From Enterobacter pseudoroggenkampii (GTDB lineage Bacteria > Pseudomonadota > Gammaproteobacteria > Enterobacterales > Enterobacteriaceae): a DNA stretch of 64,000 bases. Below, piece after piece: positions 55,654-63,530 of the stretch. The DNA is taken from NCBI RefSeq assembly GCF_026420145.1, contig NZ_JAPMLV010000001.1, forward strand, positions 1,302,001-1,366,000. The letters run 5' to 3'. Each line of letters starts with the position of its first letter. Position 1 is the first letter of the stretch. The translations under genes and the position numbers were made by a program. A model generated the notes under the pieces. That model did not search any database, was not told where the DNA came from, and worked only from the letters and a program-made list of their open reading frames with translations.

Positions 55654-55677
55654 GTGACCAAAAATGTCAATGGTCAC
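55654..55677. promoter_or_regulatory. TetR operator before the efflux operon
   Basis: GTGACCA-N10-TGGTCAC, perfect 7-bp arms, 48 bp before the adaptor start and just after the TetR gene. The same pattern occurs at 56334-56357. Confidence 0.7.
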
Positions 55678-55680
55678 AAT

Positions 55681-56295
55681 TTAGGGGGCCAGGCTTCTTA
55701 AAATCAGTGAAGAGAGAAGCACCGCCGCGGTGGGGGCCATTTCGAGGTTGTACTGCAGCTGGATGGGATTGATAAAAGGACACATCACCATGTGGATAGC
55801 CTGTGTGACCTCGTCCAGCGGCGTTTTTCTCTCAAACTCTCCGGCCTGCCTGCCTTCGATAATGATGCTCTCAATTAGCTTCATCAGGCTTTCTGCATAC
55901 CGTTCTGTCGACGGCCACTGCTCGCGTGCGGCGACGGCGGCAATGTCGTACAGCTTACGGTCGTGGAAAAACAGCTCGCTTCCCGCTTCGGTGAGCGCTT
56001 TGAAAAGACGGCGTAATTTTTCGCTTGCTGACGGCACATCCTTGATGGCGGAAAGCACCGCCGCCATGATCAACTCCAGGCGGTTAGCGCAGATCACCTC
56101 GCCGATAGCCTGTTTGGAATCGAAAAACTTATAAATGTAGGACTTAGAAAAACCGATGGATTTAGCCAGCTCGGCGACGGTGGTTTTTTCATAGCCGTAG
56201 TGACCGAAGTGCTCAAAAGCGGCTTCGACGATTTGCTCTCTGACAGCGTGGTCAAGTGGACCACGTGCTGATGGGGGGTTCATATTTTTAGTCAT
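55681..56295 (-). CDS. TetR family repressor of the efflux operon
   Basis: 204 residues. Helix-turn-helix: VEAAFEHFGHYGYEKTTVAELAKSIGFSKSYIYKFFDSKQAI. C-terminal domain with AIHMVMCPFINPIQLQYNLEM. Two copies of an inverted repeat flank the gene, one before the efflux operon and one before itself, which makes it the likely autoregulated repressor of the pump. Confidence 0.9.
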   Translation of the reverse strand: MTKNMNPPSARGPLDHAVREQIVEAAFEHFGHYGYEKTTVAELAKSIGFSKSYIYKFFDSKQAIGEVICANRLELIMAAVLSAIKDVPSASEKLRRLFKALTEAGSELFFHDRKLYDIAAVAAREQWPSTERYAESLMKLIESIIIEGRQAGEFERKTPLDEVTQAIHMVMCPFINPIQLQYNLEMAPTAAVLLSSLILRSLAP

Positions 56296-56333
56296 TATTT
56301 AAGCTTAGCGTGACAGGCTACGATTAACAACGA

Positions 56334-56357
56334 GTGACCATTTCGTACTTTGGTTAC
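56334..56357. promoter_or_regulatory. Second copy of the TetR operator (autoregulation)
   Basis: GTGACCA-N10-TGGTTAC, one mismatch from the copy at 55654-55677, about 40 bp before the TetR start. The rest of the 208-bp gap 56296-56503 shows nothing else. Confidence 0.65.
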
Positions 56358-56503
56358 CGTCATTCATCATGCGCCCTTCAGACGGGACGATCAACCAGGT
56401 GGGGTAAGTGTATCACTGTTTTTCGCGCACTATGGCATCTATCTGTCTGCGATAAGCGAGGATTTCAGCGCAACTCCCTTGCACTGAACAGAGCCGTTTT
56501 TGC

Positions 56504-57298
56504 TTAAGCCGAGCGTGGACGCAATATTTTTTCAACGATGAGCACCAGACGCTTTCGCGTCACGAACCGGTGTAGCTGCCCCAGAAGCCAGTTACCGCAT
56601 CCGGTAATCAGGGTGCTACGGTTACTCTCCACGGCCTTTAGCGCCAGGGCGACCACCTTGTCTGCGGGCATTCTTTTACCTACCGAGGCTTCCTCCGCAT
56701 TCACCACATCAAAAAAGGCCGTATCCGTTGCGCCGGGGCAAAGCGCCAGAACGCGGATGCCCTTTGAGCGATACTCACCCCACAGCGCATTCGAAAACGA
56801 GAGCAGGAAGGCTTTAGTTGCGCCATAAATCGCCATATAGGGATCCGGCTGCATCGCGGCCGTTGAGGCCACGTTAATAATCATCCCCGAGCCTTTCTGG
56901 AGCATTCCCGGCAGCATGGCGTGCGTCAGCTCCACAGGGGCCAGGCAGTTCACGTTTATCTCATCACGCTGCCTGTCGATAGAGAGCTTTTCGAATGGCC
57001 CATAGGTGGCGAACCCGGCGCAATTGATCAGAATGTCGGGGCAACGCCTTAAGGTTTCAAGCCGTTCCACAATGTGGGGAATGGCCTCCGGTTTCACTAA
57101 ATCCTGCACAATAATCGTGATGGATACGCCATGCTTTCTGACTAACTCTGCGGCAAGCGCCTGCAGCTTTGGTTCGGAGCGGGCGATCAGGATCAAGGCC
57201 ACGCCGCGGGCCGCGAGCTGCCTGGCAAAATCACGACCTATGCCCGAAGACGCTCCGGTAACCAGCGCTGTTTTTCCTGTATAATCAAAAGAATTCAT
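56504..57298 (-). CDS. SDR family oxidoreductase
   Basis: 264 residues, classical short-chain dehydrogenase: TGASSGIG cofactor loop, NCAGFATYGPF, Ser in NVASTAAMQ and catalytic YGATK. NADP preference is likely from ARSEPKLQ after beta-2. Divergent from a MerR regulator whose operator sits in this gene's promoter. Substrate unknown. Confidence 0.9.
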   Translation of the reverse strand: MNSFDYTGKTALVTGASSGIGRDFARQLAARGVALILIARSEPKLQALAAELVRKHGVSITIIVQDLVKPEAIPHIVERLETLRRCPDILINCAGFATYGPFEKLSIDRQRDEINVNCLAPVELTHAMLPGMLQKGSGMIINVASTAAMQPDPYMAIYGATKAFLLSFSNALWGEYRSKGIRVLALCPGATDTAFFDVVNAEEASVGKRMPADKVVALALKAVESNRSTLITGCGNWLLGQLHRFVTRKRLVLIVEKILRPRSA

Positions 57299-57332
57299 AT
57301 TTTTAATCCCGTTTCCCTAATGTATGCCGCAC

Positions 57333-57364
57333 AGGATAAACCGTGCACTTAGGTACACGGTCAA
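57333..57364 (-). promoter_or_regulatory. MerR-type promoter for the SDR gene
   Basis: On the minus strand: -35 TTGACC, 20-bp spacer, -10 TATCCT. A dyad ACCGTGCAC / GTACACGGT (57340-57361, 8 of 9 pairs) fills the spacer. The long spacer with a central dyad is the hallmark of MerR-activated promoters. Confidence 0.65.
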
Positions 57365-57394
57365 GCGTGATTTTTACAAGGTGAGGGCGGCGCG

Positions 57395-57763
57395 ATGCGA
57401 ATTGGTGAACTGTGTGCGAAAACGGGATTATCGAAAGAGACGGTGCGTTACTATGAGCGGCAAGGGCTATTAGAGAATATCCCGCAACCTAATCGCAGCA
57501 ATAACTACAAAGTCTATTCCGCCGTCGATTTACAGCGTTTAAACATGATCAAGCATGCCAAAATGCTGGGTTTTACCTTAGCCGAAATCTCAGAGGTTTT
57601 AGCTGTCTGGATTGACGACAAATTTACCGCTGAGCAAAAACAAGCGTCCCTGCGCCGCAAGCTGCAGCAGCTGGAAGAGAAAGAAGCGGCGTTAATTGAA
57701 CTCAGAGCCAGGATAATCAATGCGATTAATAAGGTTGGTCAACCTTGTATCGACGAGTTTTGA
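57395..57763 (+). CDS. MerR family regulator
   Basis: 122 residues: MRIGELCAKTGLSKETVRYYERQGLL winged helix, then a coiled-coil dimerisation helix (about 85-115). No metal-binding Cys cluster, so it senses an organic ligand or stress, not a metal. Divergent from the SDR gene, which it probably activates. Confidence 0.9.
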   Translation: MRIGELCAKTGLSKETVRYYERQGLLENIPQPNRSNNYKVYSAVDLQRLNMIKHAKMLGFTLAEISEVLAVWIDDKFTAEQKQASLRRKLQQLEEKEAALIELRARIINAINKVGQPCIDEF

Positions 57764-57767
57764 GCGG

Positions 57768-57790
57768 AGGCCGCAAAACCGATGCGGCCT
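57768..57790 (+). terminator. Terminator of the MerR gene
   Basis: Stem AGGCCGCA / TGCGGCCT with 7-nt loop, then TATCTATC; between the MerR gene and the convergent EIIB gene. Confidence 0.6.
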
Positions 57791-57796
57791 TATCTA

Positions 57797-58111
57797 TCAC
57801 GCAGCCAGTTCAGGCATCTGTTCCTTCACGAAATTCAACACCCTCTTCGCGTCCAGGGACGCATAGGGCAGGCTCTCAATAATGGCGATTGAACGCGTAT
57901 TACCCACCGTCTCTTTTATCTCATCAAGTTTGTACTGAATGTGCGGTGCGACGAGGAAACCATCGAAAGCGGGAGCGACACTGGCGAAGTTATCCAGCCC
58001 AACAGCGCTAATCATCAGCGGATAGCCTTCACGTTCTGCCAGAGACTGCATCTTTTTGGCGAGAGAGTTTGCGGTATTACCAAACAAACAACATATCAGA
58101 AGCTTTTTCAT
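57797..58111 (-). CDS. Orphan PTS EIIB protein (lactose/cellobiose type)
   Basis: 104 residues, small phosphotransfer protein. The phosphoryl-Cys is probably Cys8 in LLICCLFGNTANSLAKKM, matching the C-x-x-G loop of ChbB-type EIIB. IQYKLDEIKE fits the family. No EIIA, EIIC or sugar hydrolase gene is near, so its role is unclear; it may be regulatory. Confidence 0.8.
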   Translation of the reverse strand: MKKLLICCLFGNTANSLAKKMQSLAEREGYPLMISAVGLDNFASVAPAFDGFLVAPHIQYKLDEIKETVGNTRSIAIIESLPYASLDAKRVLNFVKEQMPELAA

Positions 58112-58213
58112 GTTTTGTACCTCCTGAAAACCGCTCCCAGAGTAGTCCTGAGGTTGTCACCGAAATGCGCGCTATCTCTTATTTTGATGTTTTATTAATA
58201 TGTCATGGCGGGG

Positions 58214-58813
58214 TCAGGCCATCTCTTTCCACTGATAAAATTTTTTCGAGGCAAGCGAGAGCATGTCTAAATCTTCCTTCGTATCGCCATAGGCATAGAT
58301 GATGTTGTAGGAAGATAAATCATAATGATCAATTATCTTCGTTTTTTTTAAGCGGGCGCTGCAATCACCCTTTTTGTATTTTCCGGTTGCTTTTCCACCT
58401 GAAAATGCCACTTCACTGCATAAGAGTTCCAGACCATTCTGCTCGCACCACGGTTTAAGGTATAAATCAAGCGAGGCTGAGACCACTACCACCGTATCCC
58501 CTTGAGACTTATGCCAGCTGATTTTCTTCATGGCATCCTCCCGCAACAGGGCAGGAATTTCGGTTTTACTGTAGAAAAGCCCGGCCTTTTTTAATTCAGC
58601 TTCAGATTTGCCAGCTAACGCTATTCTTACCACTTTTTTTCGTAAAACCGACCCCGACAACGCACCCATTTTATAGGCGAGGATGTAGGGAAGAAGGCGC
58701 AGCTTTCCACGCCGTAGCGTTTTTTCATCAACAGAGCGATAAATAAACGGGGTGAAGGTGTCGGAAAACGTTATCGTTCCATCGAAGTCGAAAAAAGCAA
58801 TATTTGTAGTCAT
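58214..58813 (-). CDS. HAD-IB family phosphatase
   Basis: 199 residues. HAD motifs: FFDFDGT (Asp9 and Asp11), VVVVSASLD, Lys in LKKTKIID and GDTKEDLDML. SerB-like group; substrate unknown. Resembles phosphatases acting on phosphoserine or lysophosphatidic acids. Stands alone. Confidence 0.86.
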   Translation of the reverse strand: MTTNIAFFDFDGTITFSDTFTPFIYRSVDEKTLRRGKLRLLPYILAYKMGALSGSVLRKKVVRIALAGKSEAELKKAGLFYSKTEIPALLREDAMKKISWHKSQGDTVVVVSASLDLYLKPWCEQNGLELLCSEVAFSGGKATGKYKKGDCSARLKKTKIIDHYDLSSYNIIYAYGDTKEDLDMLSLASKKFYQWKEMA

Positions 58814-58870
58814 AAGCCGTTAAGACGGGATAATGAGTTGTATCGGGCGAGTGTATCACTGTTTATTGCG

Positions 58871-59782
58871 TTATTGTTTTTTTAGCCAGTCGAGAAAAAA
58901 CTGGCTAAACGCCGTGACCTGAAGCGGCTGCAGCTTGCGCTGCGGGTAAACAAACTGCAGCCCGACATCTTTGCGATCGTACCGACTAAAACCGGTGAAG
59001 CTGTCGGCAAACAGTACCGTGAGTCTGCCTGTATCAACATCGTCTTTTACATCCCACCACGATTTCCCCGCGATGCCAGCCCCGCTGAGCGCCCACTGGC
59101 GAAGCAATGCTCCGTCGTCGCACACCATGGCAGGCTCTACGCGTACAATGCTTTCTTCGCCATTGGTTTCAAAGCGCCATTCGTTCATCACCACACCCTG
59201 AGACTCAAGTGCCAGGCACCGATGCTGAGCCAAATCTGCAAACGTGGCGGGGATGCCGCGTTCGTTAAGGTACCCCCCGGAGGCGACCAGTACCCGATGG
59301 TTCGGGCGGATGTTTCTGACGACAAGGCTGCTGTCCGGCAGGTTGCCGAAACGCACGCTCATATCCAGCCGGTTAGCGACCAGGTCCTCAACGTGTTCTT
59401 TTAACGAGATGAAAAATTTAACGTCAGGATGGCGTCGGGAGAATTCCACGACGGCGGGGCTAAGATACTGTCTGCCAAAGTCCGAGGGGGCAGAAAGGCG
59501 AATGTTGCCGCTGAGCACGCCTTCTTTTTGCGTCAGTAACGACTCGGCGTGATGCATCTCCTCCAGCACGCGAAGCGCGGCATGGTAAAACTCTTCCCCG
59601 GCGCGGGTCAGCGTGATGGACCGCGTTGAGCGGTGAAACAGACGGGTCTGGTAACGCTCCTCAATCGCCTTCAGCCTGGCCGTCATGGTGGCGGGGGAAA
59701 GCGACAGGCGTCGTCCTGCGGCAGAAAGACCGCCAGCCTCGGCCACTTCAACCAGTAATGCCATGTCTTCGAGTTTGCCCAT
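58871..59782 (-). CDS. LysR family regulator
   Basis: 303 residues: MALLVEVAEAGGLSAAGRRLSLSPATMTARLKAIEERYQTRLFHRSTRSITLT helix-turn-helix, then a substrate-binding domain. Divergent from the alkene reductase/SDR operon 99 bp away and so its probable regulator. Confidence 0.9.
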   Translation of the reverse strand: MGKLEDMALLVEVAEAGGLSAAGRRLSLSPATMTARLKAIEERYQTRLFHRSTRSITLTRAGEEFYHAALRVLEEMHHAESLLTQKEGVLSGNIRLSAPSDFGRQYLSPAVVEFSRRHPDVKFFISLKEHVEDLVANRLDMSVRFGNLPDSSLVVRNIRPNHRVLVASGGYLNERGIPATFADLAQHRCLALESQGVVMNEWRFETNGEESIVRVEPAMVCDDGALLRQWALSGAGIAGKSWWDVKDDVDTGRLTVLFADSFTGFSRYDRKDVGLQFVYPQRKLQPLQVTAFSQFFLDWLKKQ

Positions 59783-59881
59783 TATTCATGTTTTCCGAAA
59801 AGTGCATCTGCTTTTAGCGTAATTATCAAAACAAGATGCCGTCTGTAAAGTGATTTCGTCCAAACCATAAGGGATGAAAAC

Positions 59882-60997
59882 ATGCAACGTACCTCACTTT
59901 TTGAACGCTACAGGCTGGGGCAGCAAGACCTGAAAAACCGTATCGTCATGGCGCCGATGACCCGCGCACGCTCCCTTCAACCGGGCAATATTCCCTCCCC
60001 GCTGATGGAAGAGTATTACCGGCAGCGGGCCGGCGCCGGATTAATCATCACGGAAGCCACGCAGATCTCGCCTCAGGGCCAGGGATACTCATGGACACCC
60101 GGCATCCATTCGCCGGAGCAGGTTTCAGGATGGCAGCTCACGACGGGTGCCGTGCATCAGGCGGGCGGGGTTATTTTCTCTCAGCTCTGGCACGTGGGGC
60201 GAATGTCGCACGCCCGTTTTCATCAGGATGGTCAGCCCGTTGCGCCGTCAGCACTGGCGCCGGACGCGCAGGTGTGGGTGGTGAATGAACAGGGGGAAGG
60301 CCAGATGGTTGACTGCCCGCAGCCAAGAACGCTCTCGCGCAAGGAGATTCACAGCATCGTTGCGGACTATCGTCAGGCGGCACTGAATTCCGTCCAGGCC
60401 GGGTTTGATGGCGTGGAGATCCACGGCGGAAACGGCTATCTGATCGACCAGTTTCTGCGTCAGACATCCAATAAACGCACGGATGAGTACGGCGGCACGC
60501 TGGCGAACCGGATCCGCTTTGCTCAGGAGGTGTTAAGCGCCATTGCTGAGGCCATTGGCCGCGAGCGTACGGGCATTCGCCTTTCCCCGTTTATTACCCA
60601 GCGCGGGATGAACGATCCGCAGGTGACGGAAGCCATACTCGCGCTCGCGGCCTGGTGTGAGCAAAAAGGCATTGCTTTCATCCACCTGGCGGAAGCCGAT
60701 TGGGACGATGCGCCGCAGGTACCTGAACAGTTCCGTCGATCGCTTCGCGAGACGTTTAGCGGAACCCTTATCGTTGCGGGTAACTATGACCTTGAAAAAG
60801 CGGAAAAGATCCTTGCTGCCGGCTATGCCGATTTGATTGCCTTCGGACGACCGTTTATTGCCAACCCGGATTTACCGCACCGGCTGGCGCACCAGCTGCC
60901 TCTGGCCCAGGTGCGCGACCCCGCCACGCTGTTTGGCGGCACCGCGACGGGCTATACCGATTACCCCATTTACATCCTGCAGGAGGAAACGTTATGA
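59882..60997 (+). CDS. Old Yellow Enzyme family alkene reductase (NemA-like)
   Basis: FMN-dependent reduction of activated C=C bonds, 371 residues. Seen: LFERYRLGQQDLKNRIVMAPMTRAR, the substrate-binding His-Asn pair in VEIHGGNGYLIDQFLR, and the C-terminal phosphate loop IAFGRPFIANPDL. Close in length to NemA (365) but without nemR next to it. Overlaps the SDR gene by four bases, so both are one operon. Confidence 0.92.
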   Translation: MQRTSLFERYRLGQQDLKNRIVMAPMTRARSLQPGNIPSPLMEEYYRQRAGAGLIITEATQISPQGQGYSWTPGIHSPEQVSGWQLTTGAVHQAGGVIFSQLWHVGRMSHARFHQDGQPVAPSALAPDAQVWVVNEQGEGQMVDCPQPRTLSRKEIHSIVADYRQAALNSVQAGFDGVEIHGGNGYLIDQFLRQTSNKRTDEYGGTLANRIRFAQEVLSAIAEAIGRERTGIRLSPFITQRGMNDPQVTEAILALAAWCEQKGIAFIHLAEADWDDAPQVPEQFRRSLRETFSGTLIVAGNYDLEKAEKILAAGYADLIAFGRPFIANPDLPHRLAHQLPLAQVRDPATLFGGTATGYTDYPIYILQEETL

Positions 60998-61713
60998 CCC
61001 GTAAAACCTTAATTATCGGCGGCGCGTCCGGCATCGGTTTCGCCGTGGGCAGCCTGCTTGCCGGGCGAGGCGAGGAAATTATTCTTGCGGGCCGCGACGG
61101 CGCGAAGCTGAACGCTGCGCGGCAACGGCTGAGCACCCACGCCGCCTCTGTTCACACCCTCGTGCTGGATATCAGCCGTGAGGCAGAGCTTGTCGCGCTC
61201 GGTGAAACGCTGGGTGAGGTCAATAATATCGTCGTTACCGCAGGTTCACAGGCTCCGGGAGGGCTTCTTTCCGGGCTTGATCTCCGCGCTGCAAGGCTGG
61301 CCTTTGATACAAAATTCTGGGGAAGCATCAATGTCGCCCGCTATCTCAGCGGGAACATCGCTCCCCGCGGTACGCTGACGTTCACCAGCGGGTTCGTGGC
61401 GCGTCGCACCGTGGCGGGCGCCATTGTTAAAACGACGATGAATGCCGCGATTGAGGCCGCGACAAAAGCGCTGGCGAAAGAGCTTTCACCGCTGCGCGTC
61501 AACGTCGTGAGTCCGGGGCTGACCGACACGGAAGCGTACGCGGGCATGGACTCCGCCGCGCGGGAAAAAATGCTCGCCGGTGCGGCGGAAACCCTGCCAG
61601 CCAAAGCCTGGGGAAGGGCGGAGGACATCGCGCAAGGGTATCTTTTCGCCATTGATAATCCCTTTGTCACGGGGTCGATCATTGATATTGAGGGCGGGGC
61701 GTTAATTAACTGA
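60994..61713 (+). CDS. Atypical SDR family protein
   Basis: 239 residues with an SDR fold: IIGGASGIGFAVG cofactor loop (Gly replaces the usual Thr), LVLDISRE, and SPGLTDTEAY. The YxxxK active site is not present in the normal place: the segment reads VAGAIVKTTMNAA with no Tyr four before the Lys. It may be a different-chemistry or non-catalytic SDR. Coupled to the alkene reductase (ATGA overlap). Confidence 0.85.
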   Translation: MTRKTLIIGGASGIGFAVGSLLAGRGEEIILAGRDGAKLNAARQRLSTHAASVHTLVLDISREAELVALGETLGEVNNIVVTAGSQAPGGLLSGLDLRAARLAFDTKFWGSINVARYLSGNIAPRGTLTFTSGFVARRTVAGAIVKTTMNAAIEAATKALAKELSPLRVNVVSPGLTDTEAYAGMDSAAREKMLAGAAETLPAKAWGRAEDIAQGYLFAIDNPFVTGSIIDIEGGALIN

Positions 61714-61777
61714 CCCTCGCGGATTTGAACCGCAGGAAATCGACTGCGGGTAATGTAATACTCTATTGAGAAATATC

Positions 61778-62317
61778 ATGAAATATACGACGTGTTTTCG
61801 TCCAGCTGTGGCGATGCTTATTCTTGCCGGTCTGTCCGGCACCGCATTTTCGGCGCAGCTGGAATGGCTTCCACCGAAACAGCTTATTGTTGATAAGAGC
61901 CTGCCCCAGGCGCAATTAAGGGCGAATGAAGCCGTTGCCAGAGAATATGCAACGTTCTGGAATACGGGAGAAGAGTCCCTGGCGCGTGATGCGCTGGCGG
62001 TGAATTTCATCGATAAAACGCCTCCGGAAGGTCGTAAGCAAGGTCCCGAAGGCGCTATTTTAGCCTCCCGTGCGTTTCGTACAGCCGTGCCTGATTTACG
62101 CTGCGACGTTGAGCAAATGATTATTTCAGGCAATCGCGTGGTCTCGCATTTACATTTTCACGGCACCTTCACCGGGACATTTGGCAAGCTGAAGGGAAAG
62201 GGGCAGAAAATAGATTTTATCGCCACGGATATTTATGAGATCGCTGACGGCAAGATTGCGGCTAACTGGCATATTGAGGACAACCTGACGCTGATGAAAC
62301 AGCTGGGCGCATTGTAA
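61778..62317 (+). CDS. Exported NTF2-like (SnoaL-type) protein
   Basis: 179 residues from the ATG (MKYTTCFRPAVAML), with a signal peptide ending near GTAFSAQ. The mature part has the SnoaL/NTF2 cone-fold pattern (AREYATFWNTGEE, FIDKTPP, VSHLHFHGTFTG, ATDIYEIADGKIAANWHIEDNLTLMKQLG). Probably a small-molecule binding or isomerase-like protein in the periplasm. Confidence 0.82.
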   Translation: MKYTTCFRPAVAMLILAGLSGTAFSAQLEWLPPKQLIVDKSLPQAQLRANEAVAREYATFWNTGEESLARDALAVNFIDKTPPEGRKQGPEGAILASRAFRTAVPDLRCDVEQMIISGNRVVSHLHFHGTFTGTFGKLKGKGQKIDFIATDIYEIADGKIAANWHIEDNLTLMKQLGAL

Positions 62318-62323
62318 ATTCAC

Positions 62324-62345
62324 CACTCCGGGACGGCCCGGAGTG
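62324..62345. terminator. Bidirectional terminator hairpin
   Basis: Perfect 9-bp stem CACTCCGGG / CCCGGAGTG with ACGG loop between two convergent NTF2-like genes. Confidence 0.65.
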
Positions 62346-62356
62346 ATGCGAAAATC

Positions 62357-62824
62357 CTATAAGCCAAGATCGCTCAGCGAAGGGTGATCGTCCGGGCGTC
62401 TGCCCAGCGGCCAGTGGAACAGCCGCTCGGATTCTTTTATCGGCATATCGTTTACGCAGGCAAAGCGTCGCTTCATCAACCCGTCCGGCTCAAACTCCCA
62501 GTTTTCATTGCCATACGAGCGGAACCAGTTGCCGGAATCATCATGCCATTCATAGGCATAGCGCACCGCGATGCGGTTATCCGTAAATGCCCAGAGCTCT
62601 TTAATCAGACGATAGTCCAGCTCTTTTTTCCATTTCCGCTCCAGAAACGCCCGGGCTTCTTCACGGTTAGTGGCGAACTCCGCGCGGTTGCGCCATTGGG
62701 TATCCAGCGTATAGGCCAGCGCGACCTTCGCCGGGTCGCGGCTGTTCCAGCCATCTTCTGCCAGCCTGACTTTTTCGATGGCGCTTTCACGCGTGAAGGG
62801 CGGTAAAGGAGGACGTGTGTTCAT
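62357..62824 (-). CDS. DUF1348 (NTF2-like) protein
   Basis: 155 residues. [44 protein letters not shown] and [43 protein letters not shown] are the DUF1348 signature. Function unknown. Divergent from a TetR regulator with a strong palindrome between, so probably repressed by it. Confidence 0.87.
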   Translation of the reverse strand: MNTRPPLPPFTRESAIEKVRLAEDGWNSRDPAKVALAYTLDTQWRNRAEFATNREEARAFLERKWKKELDYRLIKELWAFTDNRIAVRYAYEWHDDSGNWFRSYGNENWEFEPDGLMKRRFACVNDMPIKESERLFHWPLGRRPDDHPSLSDLGL

Positions 62825-62847
62825 GGCGATTACCTCAGTGTTATATT

Positions 62848-62869
62848 ATGTAGACAGGTCTGTCTACAT
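62848..62869. promoter_or_regulatory. 22-bp palindromic TetR operator
   Basis: ATGTAGACAG-GT-CTGTCTACAT, perfect arms, in the 103-bp gap between the DUF1348 gene and the divergent TetR gene. The TAGACAG/CTGTCTA core is typical of TetR-family sites. Confidence 0.75.
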
Positions 62870-62927
62870 GCGGTAATCTATGCCTGTAAAATAACGCTGT
62901 CAACATCCGTTTTGAGGCTACCAAAAA

Positions 62928-63530
62928 GTGAAAACAGAATCTGCAGGCAACGATACCAAAATCAGCGTCAGAAATAAGATATTACTTACGGCGCACGATC
63001 TGTTTTATTCCACAGGCTTCAGGGCGACAGGCGTGGATACGCTTATTAAAGAGGCTAAAGTGACGAAGGTGACGTTTTATCGTCATTTTCCGAGTAAAAG
63101 TTTACTTATTCTCGCCTATTTGCACTATCGGCACGAAATATGGATTGGCTGGTTTGAATCCACGCTGCGTCGACATCTTGATGAAGGTGAAATACCTTCT
63201 GATGCTATATCGGCAACGCTTTACGAATGGTTTATTTCGCCTGAGTTCCACGGCTGCGCATTTATTAATGCCAGCGCTGAGGCAAAATCGGAAGATATTG
63301 AAAGCGAAATAAAAGAGATATGCCGCGATCATAAAATCGAAACAAAGAATATTATTGCGTCGCTGACGAAGATCGCGGATGAGCGCGTCGTCAATGAAAT
63401 CATGCTGCTCATTGACGGTGCCATTATTCATGCGCAAATGGGCATGGAGACGGATGATGTCATCACTCCGTTGAAGCGGGCATTAGCCGGGTTAACGGGA
63501 TTTCCCCTTAACCCTCGTCGCGATGGCTGA
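62928..63530 (+). CDS. TetR family regulator
   Basis: 200 residues from a GTG start with GAGG upstream. Helix-turn-helix: LLTAHDLFYSTGFRATGVDTLIKEAKVTKVTFYRHFPSKSLLILAYL. Followed by a C-terminal ligand domain (EFHGCAFINASAEA is common in this subgroup). Likely represses the DUF1348 gene. Its last 23 bases overlap the convergent GntR gene. Confidence 0.89.
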   Translation: MKTESAGNDTKISVRNKILLTAHDLFYSTGFRATGVDTLIKEAKVTKVTFYRHFPSKSLLILAYLHYRHEIWIGWFESTLRRHLDEGEIPSDAISATLYEWFISPEFHGCAFINASAEAKSEDIESEIKEICRDHKIETKNIIASLTKIADERVVNEIMLLIDGAIIHAQMGMETDDVITPLKRALAGLTGFPLNPRRDG

